Assembly: GCA_003117195.1 (NCBI GenBank)
Contig: BDSI01000130.1
Location: forward strand, 248,001 to 312,000
Source of the DNA: Eudorina sp. 2006-703-Eu-15
Taxonomy: Eukaryota > Chlorophyta > Chlorophyceae > Chlamydomonadales > Volvocaceae
DNA: 64,000 nt
Direction: 5' to 3'
Shown here: positions 22,218 to 33,967 of the stretch, piece by piece
Numbering within the stretch: the first letter of the stretch is position 1
Layout of the letters: each line of letters opens with the position of its first letter
Position numbers and translations under genes: made by a program
Notes under the pieces: generated by a model
Seen by the model: the letters and a program-made list of their open reading frames with translations, nothing else
Databases searched by the model: none
What the model was told of the DNA's origin: nothing

Positions 22218-25200
22218 ATGGTCCGGGGCCGCTGTTGTCCTGCCGGCTCAGCGGCGACCGCCTGGGCGTCATTGCTTTTAATCACAGCGCTGGCACCGGC
22301 CCTGACCTCCGGCTTGCAATATGTGCCTGCGCTTCCACCCATTGTGGTTTATAATGATCCGAGACCTGGTGACAATTACGATGCGCTAACAAAAAACTCC
22401 CTGGCGTCAGCCGTCCAGGTGGGTCGTACGGCAGGCCGTCCGCCGAGCGACAACCCCGAGCTCTTGAGCACAGCAGCCTCCCTCCAAGTGTCACGCCAAG
22501 CCGCCTGAAGGCCACACACAAGCCACGGCATGCGGCTCAATCTCAATCTCAACCTCGATCTCAATCTCAACCTCGATCTCAATCTCAACCTGCAGCTTGC
22601 AGCAACGTCACACGTGGGCCAGTGCATCCGCCTGATCTCACGACTGGGCCGCCCGGACCCCTTAGACCCCCACTGGAGACCAAGCCCGCCCCCTGCCAGC
22701 CCCGACCCCGAGCCCTGACCCCTACCCCCCTGACCCTTATCTCCCTGCGCCGTCAGACCGCCGCGGCCGCAGTGCCGGGAGCGAGTCCCGTCAGCGTCGT
22801 GACGGACCGGCCCCCGGCCCTGAAGCTGTCCTCCCGCACTCACGTCATGATGGCAACCACCCTGATGGACCTGGAGGAGGTGAGGAGCACGTCCCGGTAC
22901 GACACAGACCCATGGGTCACTAGATCTGTGTGTGGCGCCGGCCGAGCGTCGTGGCACGGCCGCAGGGTTCGCCCCGGGGGGTGCGCACACGGGTGTGTTT
23001 TGGGGGGGGGGTGAAATTGGGGTAAATGAGGGCCACCCGGGATTGGAACCCGGACCCTGACCTTGAGGGCACATATGTAGGCACCCCACAGTGTTAATGA
23101 TGTCACTGGGGACGTCGCGGGTGATCGGTGACAGCCGTAGCCTCCGCGCTTTGACCACACACACCGTTGATCCCTTTGGGGTCCGCTGTAACGTTCATTC
23201 CGTAGTACCGTTACAGTGTGGATAGGCTTCCGGGCCCTGTCTAACGTTCATTCATTCACCGCTAAGAAACGGCACCCCAAATGTCCTCCCTGCCGCTACC
23301 CGCCCTGAGCCGGCGAGCCTCCTGATGATTGAGAGTGTATCACGTTGCAAGCGTGCAACCACCGCATCCGCCGCTAGGAGCAATCCGGGAAGCGACCCAC
23401 CAATGCACCAAATGAGGGACCGCCGAACTGAGTTGTTGTGACGTTGACGCGCGCGTCACACCGGAGAAGAGCCACCGACAGACACACAGACTGCCCTCGA
23501 CCTCGGCCCCTTACCCCTTTTTTTACCCCGGTGGGCTCCCTCCACGACCCCCTCCCGTCGACCCGACAGGAGTCCCGCAACGTGCTGGTGGATCTTGTGA
23601 ACAGACCGGGCGGCTTGCTCGTCCTCACGGGGGCTTCGTCGTACACCCCCGACTACAACCTGCTGATGTCGTACTTTTTGAGCGACTGGGCGGACTGTTC
23701 CTACGTGCGTGAGGGGCGGGGTGGGGTGGGGTTGGCACTTTGGTCATGGGGATTCGTGTTTGTCTGCATGCGGCATAGGGTGATGGTGGGGGACAGGCGT
23801 CCCGCGGGTCGGCGCCCAATGAGTGCAGTCCGTCGCGACACGGAGAGAGAGGCCCCCACAGCAGCATGACGCACGGCAACGTTGCCGTACACGTCCCTAG
23901 AGACCACCCCTGCTTCCTCCCCTTTGCATCGCCGCCGCCACTGCCACCAGGACGGCCACCACTGCCGCCACTGGCACCACGGCCACCACGGCCACCACGG
24001 CCACCATTGCCACCACTGCCGTCATCCGGTGTCCTCCCAATGCCCCCGGACCCCTTTCCAGTGCATTTCCTGGTGGACAATGCAAGGGCCTCGTGCCGCC
24101 CCTGCCCCCGGCGTCTTCCCGCCACGTTGGACCTGACCTCTCCGGCCCTCTCCACCCAACACCCAACACACTCCACCCTTCACCACCACCAACCACCCAC
24201 ACACAGGGCTCCCTGCTGCGGGCGGCCAACGCCGTCCCCGGCAACGCGCCCACCACGGCCCCCCCGAGCTTGTTCGCGGCCGCGGGAACCAACAGCGTGG
24301 TCACGTTCACCTGCCGCCTGGGTAGGTGGGGCCCGTGCCTGATGTGCGGGACTGCGCGCTGACCAGGCCCCCGGGGGGCCGCGCGGCACGAGGCAGCCGT
24401 GGGTGCATTCACATTGTGTGCCAGGTCTGCGGGCCCCTCAGTGCGTCGCCAGCTAGCTAGGCCAAGCGATGTACGGTGTGTCTAGGCGGGTCGAAGGCCC
24501 CCATGGGCCCGCCGCTGGTGCGGGCCTCGTCAGTCCCAGGGGCCGCGCGTGGGTGGCTGGGTGAGAGGGTGGGTGCCCACGGGGAGGCGAGCGACGGGGC
24601 CGGTTCGGTTCGGGGACGGCTCGTGCCACCTACCCGACTCTCTGGGTGGATGGCTGTGCCAAGGTGGGCCAAGGTGCGTAGCAGGATGCGTGGTCACAGA
24701 TGGTTGCGAAGGTAAAAGGGGGGGTAGGAAGGTTGGGACGGGGCGGGGCGGGGTGGCCAGCGGATATTTCGGACGACGGCGCTAACGCGCACAGCCGACA
24801 CTGCAACACTCCGCCGGCTCGCAGTAGCAAGGAAAGCAGGAGGAACCCCACCCTAACCAACCCCTGTTGTTTGGATGTGTGAGTCTCTGAATCCTACAAG
24901 CCCCCCCCAAAATACCCCGCCCCTCGGGGCCCCGCACATTCTCACACCAGGCCGCGCAACGCAGTGTTGTGACCACGTGGGTGGATGTGACCACGTCCCG
25001 GCTGCCCCGCGCCCACCCGACAGGTTATCCTTGGTACGCCACCAGCGACGGGACCAGTCCCGTATACATCTTCCCCACCCCCAAGGGCGGTTGGGTCAAG
25101 CTGATCGGTTTCGACTTCGGAGGTGCGTGTCCGCCGTCGGCCTTCCGTACATCAGAGTACGGCGGTTTTCCCGTTCTGGAATGACGTGGGGACCCTGTGC

Positions 25201-28200
25201 GGGAGGGGAGAAAAATGAGTAGTAGTACCGGTATATGGACAAGATGGAAGAGGAGGGGTAGGATGGGGGACGGGTAGGAGGAGGAGGAGGAGGAGGAGGG
25301 GGGGGGGAAAGTAGGGCGTCGGTAGGCTGTTAGCACAGCATGTTGACACCGACGTCGGGGCACCGAATGGGGTCAAGGCCATGGCTCCCATCCTTCACAC
25401 CGCATTAGGTGCAATCCGTCCGAGTCCAATTCTGAGTCCGAGTCCGAGTAAAGCGATTGCAAACACCTATTCGTCCATTCCGCGGCGATTGCCGCTCACA
25501 CAACCATTCGGATGCTTCTGACGGGTTTCACATAAGGCGAAACACACACGCATACATACGGCGAAACACACACGCATACATACGGCGAAACACACACACA
25601 CATACATACGGCGAAACACACACGCATACACCCACGTTATAACCGGTGACCCTTCGCCGCCTCCGCCCACACCTCCGCCCCCACCTCCGCCCCCACCTCT
25701 GCGCCTCCTCACCCCCCGGCTGCACGTCCCGCAGCGCCCAAGCGTGTCGACACCTACCTGGCGCTTCTGCTGCCGGCACCTCCACCGGCCCCCTCGCCAC
25801 CGCCGCCCCAGGTGCCGTCCCCGCTGCCTCCTTCGCCGCCGCCTCCCCCATCCCCGCCCCCGCCGTCCCCGCCGCCTCCGTCATCGCCGCCTCCCCCGTC
25901 CCCGCCCCCCCGAACCCGCCGCCTCCTTCACCGCCACCTCCCCCATCCCCGGCCCCCCCGAACCCGCCTCCTCCTTCACTGCCACCTCCCCCATCCCCGG
26001 CCCCGCCGAGCCCGCCGCCGTCGCCGCCACCTCCCTCGTCGCCCCCGCCGCCGCCGCCACCGCCCTTCAAGTTCGCTCCCCCGAACCCTCCACCGCCGCC
26101 GCCACCACCGCCGAGACCGCCGCCGACGCCGCCACCCCCCAATCCGTCACCGCCGCCTGTCCAGAGCCCGCCCTCTCCTCCCCGCCCGCCGCCGGCCCCG
26201 CCGTCGCCCCCACCGCTGCCGCGTAAGCCAAAGACCTCTTCCGGGTACTGACATCGTATCGAATCGCATCGTCGATAAGCGGCCTTGTTGGGTCAGCAAT
26301 GCTGTGCTGTGCTGTGATGTGATGTGCTGTGATGTGATGTGCTACTATCGGTTTCCCCGGCCGTTGTGTCGTACCCGGCTTGTTGGACCCCCAGCGCCCT
26401 AAGCCGCCTCCGCAGCCGCAACTGACAATTTCGGACGGCTCGAGGCGACATCCGCCGACGCCGCGCGCTAGGCACTTTCCATCGAACCCCCAAGAGAATT
26501 TTTGGGTTTAGGATTCCCCGAAACCGCCGTTCCTCCCCCACCCCACCCCCCCCGCGCCATATCCTGAAGCCCGGGATCTCGGTCGCTTGTTGTGCGGTTT
26601 GAGAAACCCCATCTCCCCGCCTCCCGCGGTACGTACGGCACCCTTTGAAAACCCGCAGCCGCCGACGCCGCCATCATCATCTTGTCCGACACCACCGACC
26701 TGGGCGACGACCTGCGCAAGACGCAGCTTTACGTGTCGGTGTTCGAGCTGTACAAATTGTACGGCACCGTACTTAACATCCCGACTCCGGGCAACGCGGC
26801 TGTACACGCTGTGTTTGACAACACGTTCCTCACGCTGTCGAGCGGCTCCAAAACGGTAGGCGGACGGAGAATGCGCCGCGTGATGCGTGGGTGTGTTACG
26901 CACCTGACCAGGCCTGACGCCCTGCCAAGGGATGCCAACCTGTCCCCAATGGGGAGACCGCAGGAGCACTCTCCTTCCTGTCCTGTCCTGTCCTGTCCTG
27001 TCCTGTCCTGTCCTGTCCTGTCCTGTCCTGTCCTGTCCTGTCCTGTCCTGTCCTGTCCTGTCCTGTCCTGTCCTGTCCTGTCCTGTCCTGTCCTGTCCTG
27101 TCCTGTCCTGTCCTGTCCTGTCCTGTCCTGTCCTGTCCTGTCCTGTCCTGTCCTGTCCTGTCCTGTCCTGTCCTGTCCTGTCCTGTCCTGTCCTGTCCTG
27201 TGCGCGAGGGTTATGTCAGAGAAGCCCACCCGAACCACCGTGTACGTGTGTGTGTGTGCATGTGTGTATGTGTATGTGTGTAAAAGGAAACGAAGCCGTG
27301 TGTGTGTGTGTGTGTGTGCGTATGTATTCTCAGGCATGCAGAACAGGTGTGCGTGACATGCAGGGGGCAGAGAAGTGCCCACATAGTTGCCTGTGTGCGT
27401 ATATAATATACCCAATGCCCGACCCATATGTGTGTGTGTGTGTTTAGGTAAGAGACCCGTCCAACCCGTATGTGTGTTTAGATAAGAGACCCGCCCGTAT
27501 GTGTGTGTGTGTGCTCCTCAGGCTCTTCGCAGCCAGATGCTCAAGGGCCAGGTGGTGTCGCTGGTGGTCACCCCCGAGACCAAGGACACCGACCTGGCGG
27601 GTATCTTGGCGCTGCTGCTCAACACGCCCAGCACGCAGTGCGCCAAGGTGGGGTGTGGGGTGTGGGGTTTGTGATTGGGGGTTCGGGGTGGTGAGATGAG
27701 AAGTGCGGTGGGGGTCTAGGGTGGGGTATGGGATTTGGAGGTGGGGTAAGAGGAGGTGCGGTTGGGGCTCGCTTGGGGGGGCGGCAGCCACCACGGGGCG
27801 ATTCGACATGGGGCGCTGCCTCCGGCGCCGACCGCTCACTTCTGGACCGCCAACTCTCACCCGCTTAAGCCCGCTTTGATTGTGTGTGGGGTGTGTGTGT
27901 GTGTGTGTGGTTGTGTGTAAAAGACAACTGAGGGATAACTGTGTATGTGTGTGTGCTCTGCAGCGCAACATGAACGGCAAGGGCACGTTGACGGCTGTGG
28001 GCTCCGCCACCATCGGCGGCGTGATGGGCACGCCCGTCATAGCCACGGCGATGCAGGTAAGGCGGGCAGGAGAGGCGGAAGAGGGAAGGGGCGGGAGAGG
28101 CAGAACGCGGGCACTCTAGTGTTGTGCTGGCTCGCTTCGCCTGTGGCGTTGCACCCACCACCTGCGGCCGTCCTGGGGCCGTCCTGGTCCGCGGCCTGCT

Positions 28201-31200
28201 GTCTGATCGCTTCGTTGGCATCAAGGTTTTATGGGACACGTGGGTTGCCTGATCAGGCGCGATGCTGCCCATCCCCGCAGAGAACCCACACCAACCTGAA
28301 GTCAATCATCCGCGAGTCGCCTTTCCCCGCCTCTTTCCCCTACCCTTCCCAGCCGGACAACCACCCCAAACCGCCTAAACCACATCCCCAACCGCCTTAA
28401 ACACATTCCCAACCACCCCCCGCCGCAGCCGGCCGACAACACGGTGGCGCTGACCTGTACGGGCAGCGGCCGGAGGGTGATCCCCGTGGACGGCTCCGTC
28501 AACGAGGCGGTGGTGTGGGAGTGGGCCGTCGGCGGCGGCGTGCTCCGTTTGGTGAGGAGGCTGGGAGGGCAGCCTGGGAGGGCCTTGGCATTGGTTTCGG
28601 AGGCTCACAGAGTGATCTGGGGCGAAGGGAGGGGATTGAGCACACACACGCGGGGAGATATAGGGGTCGGTCGTGGTGGTCGCAGCTTCTTACCTCGAAA
28701 GTGATGTCCCAAACTTGTGCTGTCGTTATGTTTCGTTGAATGCAACAAGGTGGTGTGAACGGATGCGGTGCATGTCCTGCTGCGATCGTCAATGGCATAA
28801 CACACTCCCCTGGGGCCCACAGCACGTACATATATTTGACATCTTTGTTGGTTCGTACCGCAAAGACACCGACGGCATGATGTGCACTGTACGACACAGC
28901 CAAAGACGCACTCCAGGGAAGGGCCCTCGTGACTCCAATCTTCCGGCTGACGCTGTCCCCGATAAGAACCGATAACCGATAACCGATAACCGATCGCAGG
29001 TGGGCTTCGACTTCACGTCCGGCGGCTACTCCAGCTCACTGGCGAAGGCCAACCTTCTCCCGATCGACCGGCTCCGAGTGGCCGCGACGGTGGCGGTCGG
29101 CTTCCCCAAGGCGATGCTGCCGCCGGTGGGCGCACAGAGCCCGCCGCCGTTCGTTGCCCCGCCTCCCAAAGCGTAAGTGGTTGGCAAGGGGACGTACGGA
29201 GGCACGGCGTTGTGCTGGGGACTTGTGTGCTGCACGGTGGTAACCGTGGCAGGGTACGGATGGGGGCCGGGACGGCAGAACGTACGGCGGCCCCAGGGGA
29301 TGGCAGCACGGAATGGATTGGGGCCGTACTGCCGTTGCCCGAGTCGTACACTAACACCGTATGTACACTAACACCATACGTCGTGCAAGTACATTCTCCC
29401 TCGCGTCAAACGATCTTTTTTACTCCCTCCGTGTTCATGATGTGTCCCGGTAGCGCCGGACCAGCGACCTTTTAACCGGACCAGCGACCTTTTAAGCGCC
29501 GTTGTTGTAACAAATCATGTTACAGTGGGCCCCGCGGATTTTCGATGAGGCGTTTGCTCTCCTCATCATCAGGGTTGCCACCTCGCGAGGTCGTGTCGCC
29601 TCGTGTGCCCCCCGTCCTACCGGACCCTCACAGGCCGCCCCCCGGCAAGGCAAGGCCGCCCCCCGGCGGCAGGGCGGCCTCCGTTGTGGTGCTGACGGAC
29701 CCCACCGCGCTCCCCGACAGCGACAACAAGGCCACGCTCATTGTGAGTACGGCGGCACATCGTGCGACCGAATAGGATGGATCATGGAGGGCAAAGGAGG
29801 TTGAAAGCGGTTGAGGTTAAAAGAGGTCGAAGGAGTTTAATTGAGGTCGAGGTTAAAGCCATGTACAGTTGCGTGCTGATAAGGCAGGGCTTTCAGTCTA
29901 GGTTGGGCAAACCGTGCACGCAGGGTACACCGCCGTACTGTACTGTACAGCGCCATGCCGTACAAGCGCCTTCATTGCCGTGAACAATACCTCTGCAGGA
30001 CGGCATCAACGCCATCACCACGCCGCCCAGCCAGTCCACGACGCCGGTCAACGGCGCGCTCGTACACATTGCGTTTGATACGACACTTGTACGGCTGTCG
30101 GCCGCCTCGCTCACCTTGCTGGGCAACTGGCTGAAGGCCAACAGGACACTCGTGACGGTGATTGTGACGAGCGGCGTGTCGGACGGAGATCTCAGCAGGG
30201 TGCTCGGCACGCTGGTGGGCAAACCCGACCTGGCGTGCGCCTCGGTGAGTGCCGTACCGTCAGTACGCGGATGTCGGTTTCGTACATTCCTGCTGCTACA
30301 GAGCACCCGCCGTGCTTGCGTTGACCTACATGAGGTCGAGGAAAAGCTTCGGCTGTCGTCGCTCATTTTTAACTGCCTTCGACGGATCGGTGTTCGGTGA
30401 TCCCATAGCCCACCGGCCGGAATATGTCCCCCATACCGTTTAACACCCGTCCTGCCCTGCCGCCTCCGGCGAAGCCCCGCCCGCGCCCCAAGCCTCCCAA
30501 TGTATCCCCCTTTCCGCAGCTGCCCCCCTGTACAGCTCTCTAAACAGACCTCCTCACCCCCTTCCCTTTATATCGCACTGTCGAACTGTCTAACTGTCGT
30601 ACTGTCGTACTGTCACCCAACCGCAGGCGCCGGTTGTCAACGGCACGAAGATAGACCGCATGGTGCCTGCCTCCGGGGACTTGCGCTCGGACGGCTGGAA
30701 GGTCCTGGACTTCACCCGCTCCGAGAAGTGCAACACCGGCAAGATCATCTTCGCGGTGCGGACTGACAGCCTGGCGGGCGTCATCACGGACATCCCAGCA
30801 GGTGAGTGGGATGGGATGGGATGGGAGGGGAGGGGAGGGGAACGCGGGTGTTTGCCGGGGACTTCCGCGGGGGAATGTGTGTGCGTCGGAGAACTGCACC
30901 GCGGGAGAAGAGGAGTCCGGCTCGATGGTCGTGTGCGTATGGTGTTGGAAAGCGACTTTGACGGGCCAGGGACCCGGACCTGGCTGCGCACCGTCGGAGG
31001 TCCTGCCGCGGCTGCAGAGCGGAATTCGCCTCGAGCTCCCTTGTACTAGAGCGTTGCAGGAAGTGCCACGTCACCACCGCTGCCCAGAAGCGCCACACGA
31101 CCAACGGTTCGCCGGCATCTGGCCTCAAGCCGAACCCGACCCGCACACCCGCACACCCATTCAGCCATTCACGGCCGGATGTGTGCGAATTAAAACATCG

Positions 31201-31468
31201 ACTTATGTGCGCACGCAACGTACCGTACACACAGCACGGCCACGCAGCATGCACCCGGCGCCGAGCCACGACGATGGACTGACGCCCCGGCCACTGCCAC
31301 TGCCAAATGCTGAAACGAACGACGCTGCTGCTGCCGCCCTGACAACGCCTCGTGAACGCTGCAGGCCCCAGCGCGGTACGGCTCATCGGGTACAACTTCG
31401 GGTCCGGAGGTCGTGGAGACAACCGAAAGCCGGTGACCACTTGCGCTATCTTCCCGAGACCGTTCTGA
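22218..31468 (+). CDS. Secreted modular protein: three divergent repeats of an unrecognised domain plus a proline-rich linker
   Basis: About 835 residues in fifteen exons: 22218-22418, 22757-22879, 23570-23704, 24207-24321, 25024-25122, 25735-26222, 26659-26855, 27522-27647, 27964-28056, 28429-28551, 29000-29172, 29634-29742, 29999-30244, 30627-30801, 31365-31468 (TGA). All joins keep phase except inside exon 6. A signal peptide (core ASLLLITALAPALTSG) begins the protein. Three modules of roughly 150-190 residues follow. Each starts with a V-x-(S/T)-D strand, has a motif like HVMMATTLMDL or VHIAFDTTLVRL, a strand like LVTVIVTSGVSDGDL, a cysteine (DCSY, QCAK, ACAS), a second cysteine (FTCRLG, LTCTGS, SEKC), and ends KLIGFDFGG, RLVGFDFTSGG or RLIGYNFGSGG. 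Module 1 is followed by a PPSPPPP linker (exon 6), module 2 by a shorter Pro-rich one. Location is probably cell wall or extracellular matrix. I do not know this domain; function is unknown. Confidence 0.85.
22535..22592. repeat. Hexamer-type repeat in intron 1 of the modular gene
   Basis: Tandem units of CTCAAT/CTCAAC/CTCGAT type, each six bases, lie a little downstream of the exon 1 donor. Noncoding. Confidence 0.85.
23031..23056 (-). other. tRNA-like T-arm with RNA polymerase III box B
   Basis: On the minus strand CCGGG-TTCCAAT-CCCGG forms a perfect 5-bp stem with a 7-base loop, and GGTTCCAATCC fits the box B form GGTTCNANNCC. I could not fold a full cloverleaf from the flanks, so a tRNA gene is not supported. 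It lies about 100 bases from a reverse-oriented copy of the dispersed repeat, so it may belong to a tRNA-derived SINE or be a tRNA remnant in intron 2 of the modular gene. Confidence 0.45.
23160..23262. repeat. Dispersed short repeat, reverse orientation, in intron 2 of the modular gene
   Basis: Contains TTGATCCCTTTGGGGTCCGC then TGTAACGTTCATTC, and a second CTAACGTTCATTCATTCACC about 40 bases on. This is the reverse complement of the copies at 16390-16530, with the tail reading TTCATTCATT. Confidence 0.65.
25536..25634. repeat. Minisatellite of about 25 bp in intron 5 of the modular gene
   Basis: Four copies of a unit reading GGCGAAACACACACGCATAC followed by ATAC. The third copy has an extra CA pair. 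It lies a hundred bases upstream of the exon 6 acceptor. Confidence 0.9.
26972..27201. repeat. TCCTG pentanucleotide microsatellite, about 45 copies
   Basis: An uninterrupted array of TCCTG in intron 7 of the modular gene, followed by GT-rich stretches (27241-27320, 27428-27444 and 27495-27512) before exon 8. The length is a likely polymorphic marker. Confidence 0.97.
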
Positions 31469-33294
31469 GGTGACAGGCTTTGGTTATTTCTGGGGGTCGG
31501 GGGCTGTTGATGCTCCTACGATTGGAGGAGCAGGATTACGAAAACAACAGCAGCAACAGCAGCGGCAGCAGCGGCAGGGGCGACAGCAGTTTCACCATAG
31601 CACGCAGCAGCAGCAGCAGCAGCAACAGCGACTGGCTTGTTCAGTCGCAGTTAAAGGCGCGCTTATGCAGAATCGACAGCCACGAGACGTTTTTGACACG
31701 TAGCGGACGGTTTCGAAACCTGCCTGCCCCCAACCTGTTTGTTGCGGACCGTAGCCGGCAGCCCAGGCTGCGGCCGAGGAGCTGTCAGCACGCGGCGCAG
31801 CTGCAGAAGCTGCTGCCGTGTGTGTACATGGGGGGGCCCGTTACATGCTACCCATTCGTGACTTTCCTGCGGTTTCGCTGTCTTGGTTGACATGGAAGGG
31901 GATGCATGGTTGGGGGAGTTCCCGTCGTCCCGGACTAGCCTCACGCTGTGACGGCGCTCTGCTGCCACCGCGGCTGTAGGGCCATTGAGAGAATGCATGG
32001 CTTGCAGCGAGGGATTTACGGTACTGGGAGCTTTTGTGCAGGTTTTCACGACGCAGGGGTTTGTGCAGCAGGGGCCCATCGTTGCACCCGTGACCATCAC
32101 TGGTACGGGTTAGAGCAACGACGACTATGGGACACAGCGACCCATTGATCCGAGGTGGATGCCTGTGGGCTCACTGTTTGGGTTGTGGTCGGTTTGAACT
32201 GGTTATGTCAGTTGTGGAGACTGGTTGTGGAGATTGGTTGTGGGGTGGGTTCGTTGTTGGGAGCCTAGCCAGCCGTTCCCGCTGGGCAACCCTCGGAAGT
32301 GCCGGGTCCCGGTGCAGGGTGGCCGTAAGGCAGGAGCTTTGGCCCCAGAGCCCGTAAGTCTTACTTCCTGGTGGACATTTCCGGGGCCCGTGAGAACCGG
32401 ACGACTGCGGAGGCGGTTGCGACATGGCGGTTTTATTCCCCTCGGGACACCTCCCGCGTGTGGGTGTGGGAGAGACCCGCACGTTCTTCACGACCCGACG
32501 ACCAGCGCGCCGTCGTCGCTCTTGTTTGTCGCGGTGACAGCACCTGCCACCGGTCCAGAGGTCCGACCATCACCACACCGCCGCATCACAATCACCGCCG
32601 CGGCCCGACCCGCGGCTCAGGTCCGCCGACACACCCACCGACTCGACATCATTGGTTAGGTTGACAGAGGGCGCCGGGGCGATTGGGTGACATCGGTCAC
32701 GCACTGCCTGAGGGGGTCACTGCCAATGTGGCGTGGACCCGTTGACGACCAGGGAGGACGGGGACGCGGGCACGCCCGGGTGATGCAGGGGGTGAGACCC
32801 CTGAGGCCCCGTGTGGCTCGTCCTGGCTGCGCGCCAGGAACCCAGGCTTGTCAGAGCTGCAGCCTCCAGAAGGCCAGAGGGCTCGTCAGCTGCCAGGAGC
32901 GCGACGGCACGCGGGACGTCTTCGGACGCGGGCTGCTGCTGGTGGGCTGCTGCTGCAGCCCAGCAGCAGGCCCTTACCCACTCGACGCCCTGGACGGCCG
33001 AATGCGGTACCAAGTCCCCAGTTGACGAGCGGACCGGGGGACGGCCGCGCCAGAACGGTTGCTGGGGCGCGATGTGGGGTCGTCAGATACGGAGCAGGGT
33101 ACGGGATCCACTCGGGGAGAAGCGTGTCCTGCGTGTGTACGGCATGTATGTGTTTCTTAGGCAGGCAGAACAGGAGTGCGTGTGTACGCCATGTATGTGT
33201 GCGTGTGTGTGTGTGTGTGTGACTGTGTGGGTTGGGTTTGTGGCGTCTCGAGGCTCGCAACCTGACCAGGACGGGACGGGGCTGCCGCCCCCAG
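31469..33294. other. Region downstream of the modular gene, with possible unresolved exons
   Basis: The first part is probably 3' untranslated sequence and holds CAG/CAA repeats (31545-31630). A 61-base exon-like segment at 32042-32102 reads VFTTQGFVQQGPIVAPVTIT between a TGCAG acceptor and a GTACGG donor. It could belong to the small gene ending at 33967, since its end phase (1) fits the next candidate exon, but exons in between could not be settled. A GT repeat lies at 33200-33222. Confidence 0.4.
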
Positions 33295-33967
33295 GCGCCT
33301 GGAGTTGGGTCCCTGTCGGCAGGCGAAGGCCGCATGAGAAGGGCAAGAGATTGCGTATACGGATTGACCTACCGGTGTACGGATGCGTGCGCATGGTGTG
33401 TTTGGGGCACGGCTGCACTGACAGACCGACCGGACAGAGCTGCATCGCCGCCGCTCCGCCGCAAAACTGCTGTGGTCCGCACCTTGCAGATGCGGCGCGG
33501 GGTTAATCCAAGTTTGGTGGCTTGGTAGTTTGTACGTACGGCACTACATGGCGGTCGGGGACTGGCCCGAGAAAGTCCAGGACTGCAGCCAGAATTGGAC
33601 CGAGAAGGCTCGCGGGTGGGCTGTGGGCGCGAGAGCAGGCAAGAGGTGCCCTGAGGTGCCCCACTATCACAGCCCCACAATCGCTTTGTATGCGCTCCGC
33701 TCATGCACCGAGGTTGACACCCCCGAGTTATTGCATGGCAACACGCCGCACCGACTTCGGGAACGAATCACCCGGGACTGCCCGGACCTACGTTCGTAAC
33801 TTCAGGTACATTCAGTGGGCAAGCTCAGCGGAGGTGCCGTGGACCCGAACGCGGTGTCCGTCTCGCTGCAATCGCATACGAATCTTGGACTGGTTGCCAT
33901 ATTCCGTTTTGAGATCGATCCAGTTTTTATCATAAAAGGTCGCCTACGTGGCCTTGGGGTTGGTTAG
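33295..33967 (+). CDS. 3' exons of a small unrecognised gene (5' end not resolved)
   Basis: Two exons look real. Exon 33295-33374 follows a CTGCCGCCCCCAG acceptor and reads AWSWVPVGRRRPHEKGKRLR then IRIDLP, ending in phase 0 at a GT donor. Exon 33806-33967 follows TTCAG and gives 53 residues to a TAG stop, beginning VHSVGKLSGGAVDPNAVSVS and continuing with strands such as LGLVAIFRFEIDPVFIIKG. The second exon has a strong alternating hydrophobic pattern and is unlike noncoding sequence around it. Together they suggest the C-terminal end of a beta-rich domain. I do not recognise the family. The first exon starts with two bases of a codon, so at least one earlier exon ending in phase 1 is needed; 32042-32102 is one candidate. 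Confidence 0.42.

Noticed and set aside
25457..25634. Short CRISPR-like array of regularly spaced repeats
   Set aside because: The units are contiguous with no unique spacers; it is a 25-bp minisatellite in an intron of a eukaryotic gene.
26729..27447. Open frames encoding repeated CPVLS or DRTGQ units
   Set aside because: They are translations of the TCCTG array in an intron.
32811..33506. A 231-codon plus-strand frame
   Set aside because: Most of it is noncoding-like and includes a GT repeat; only the short segment 33295-33374 behaves as an exon.
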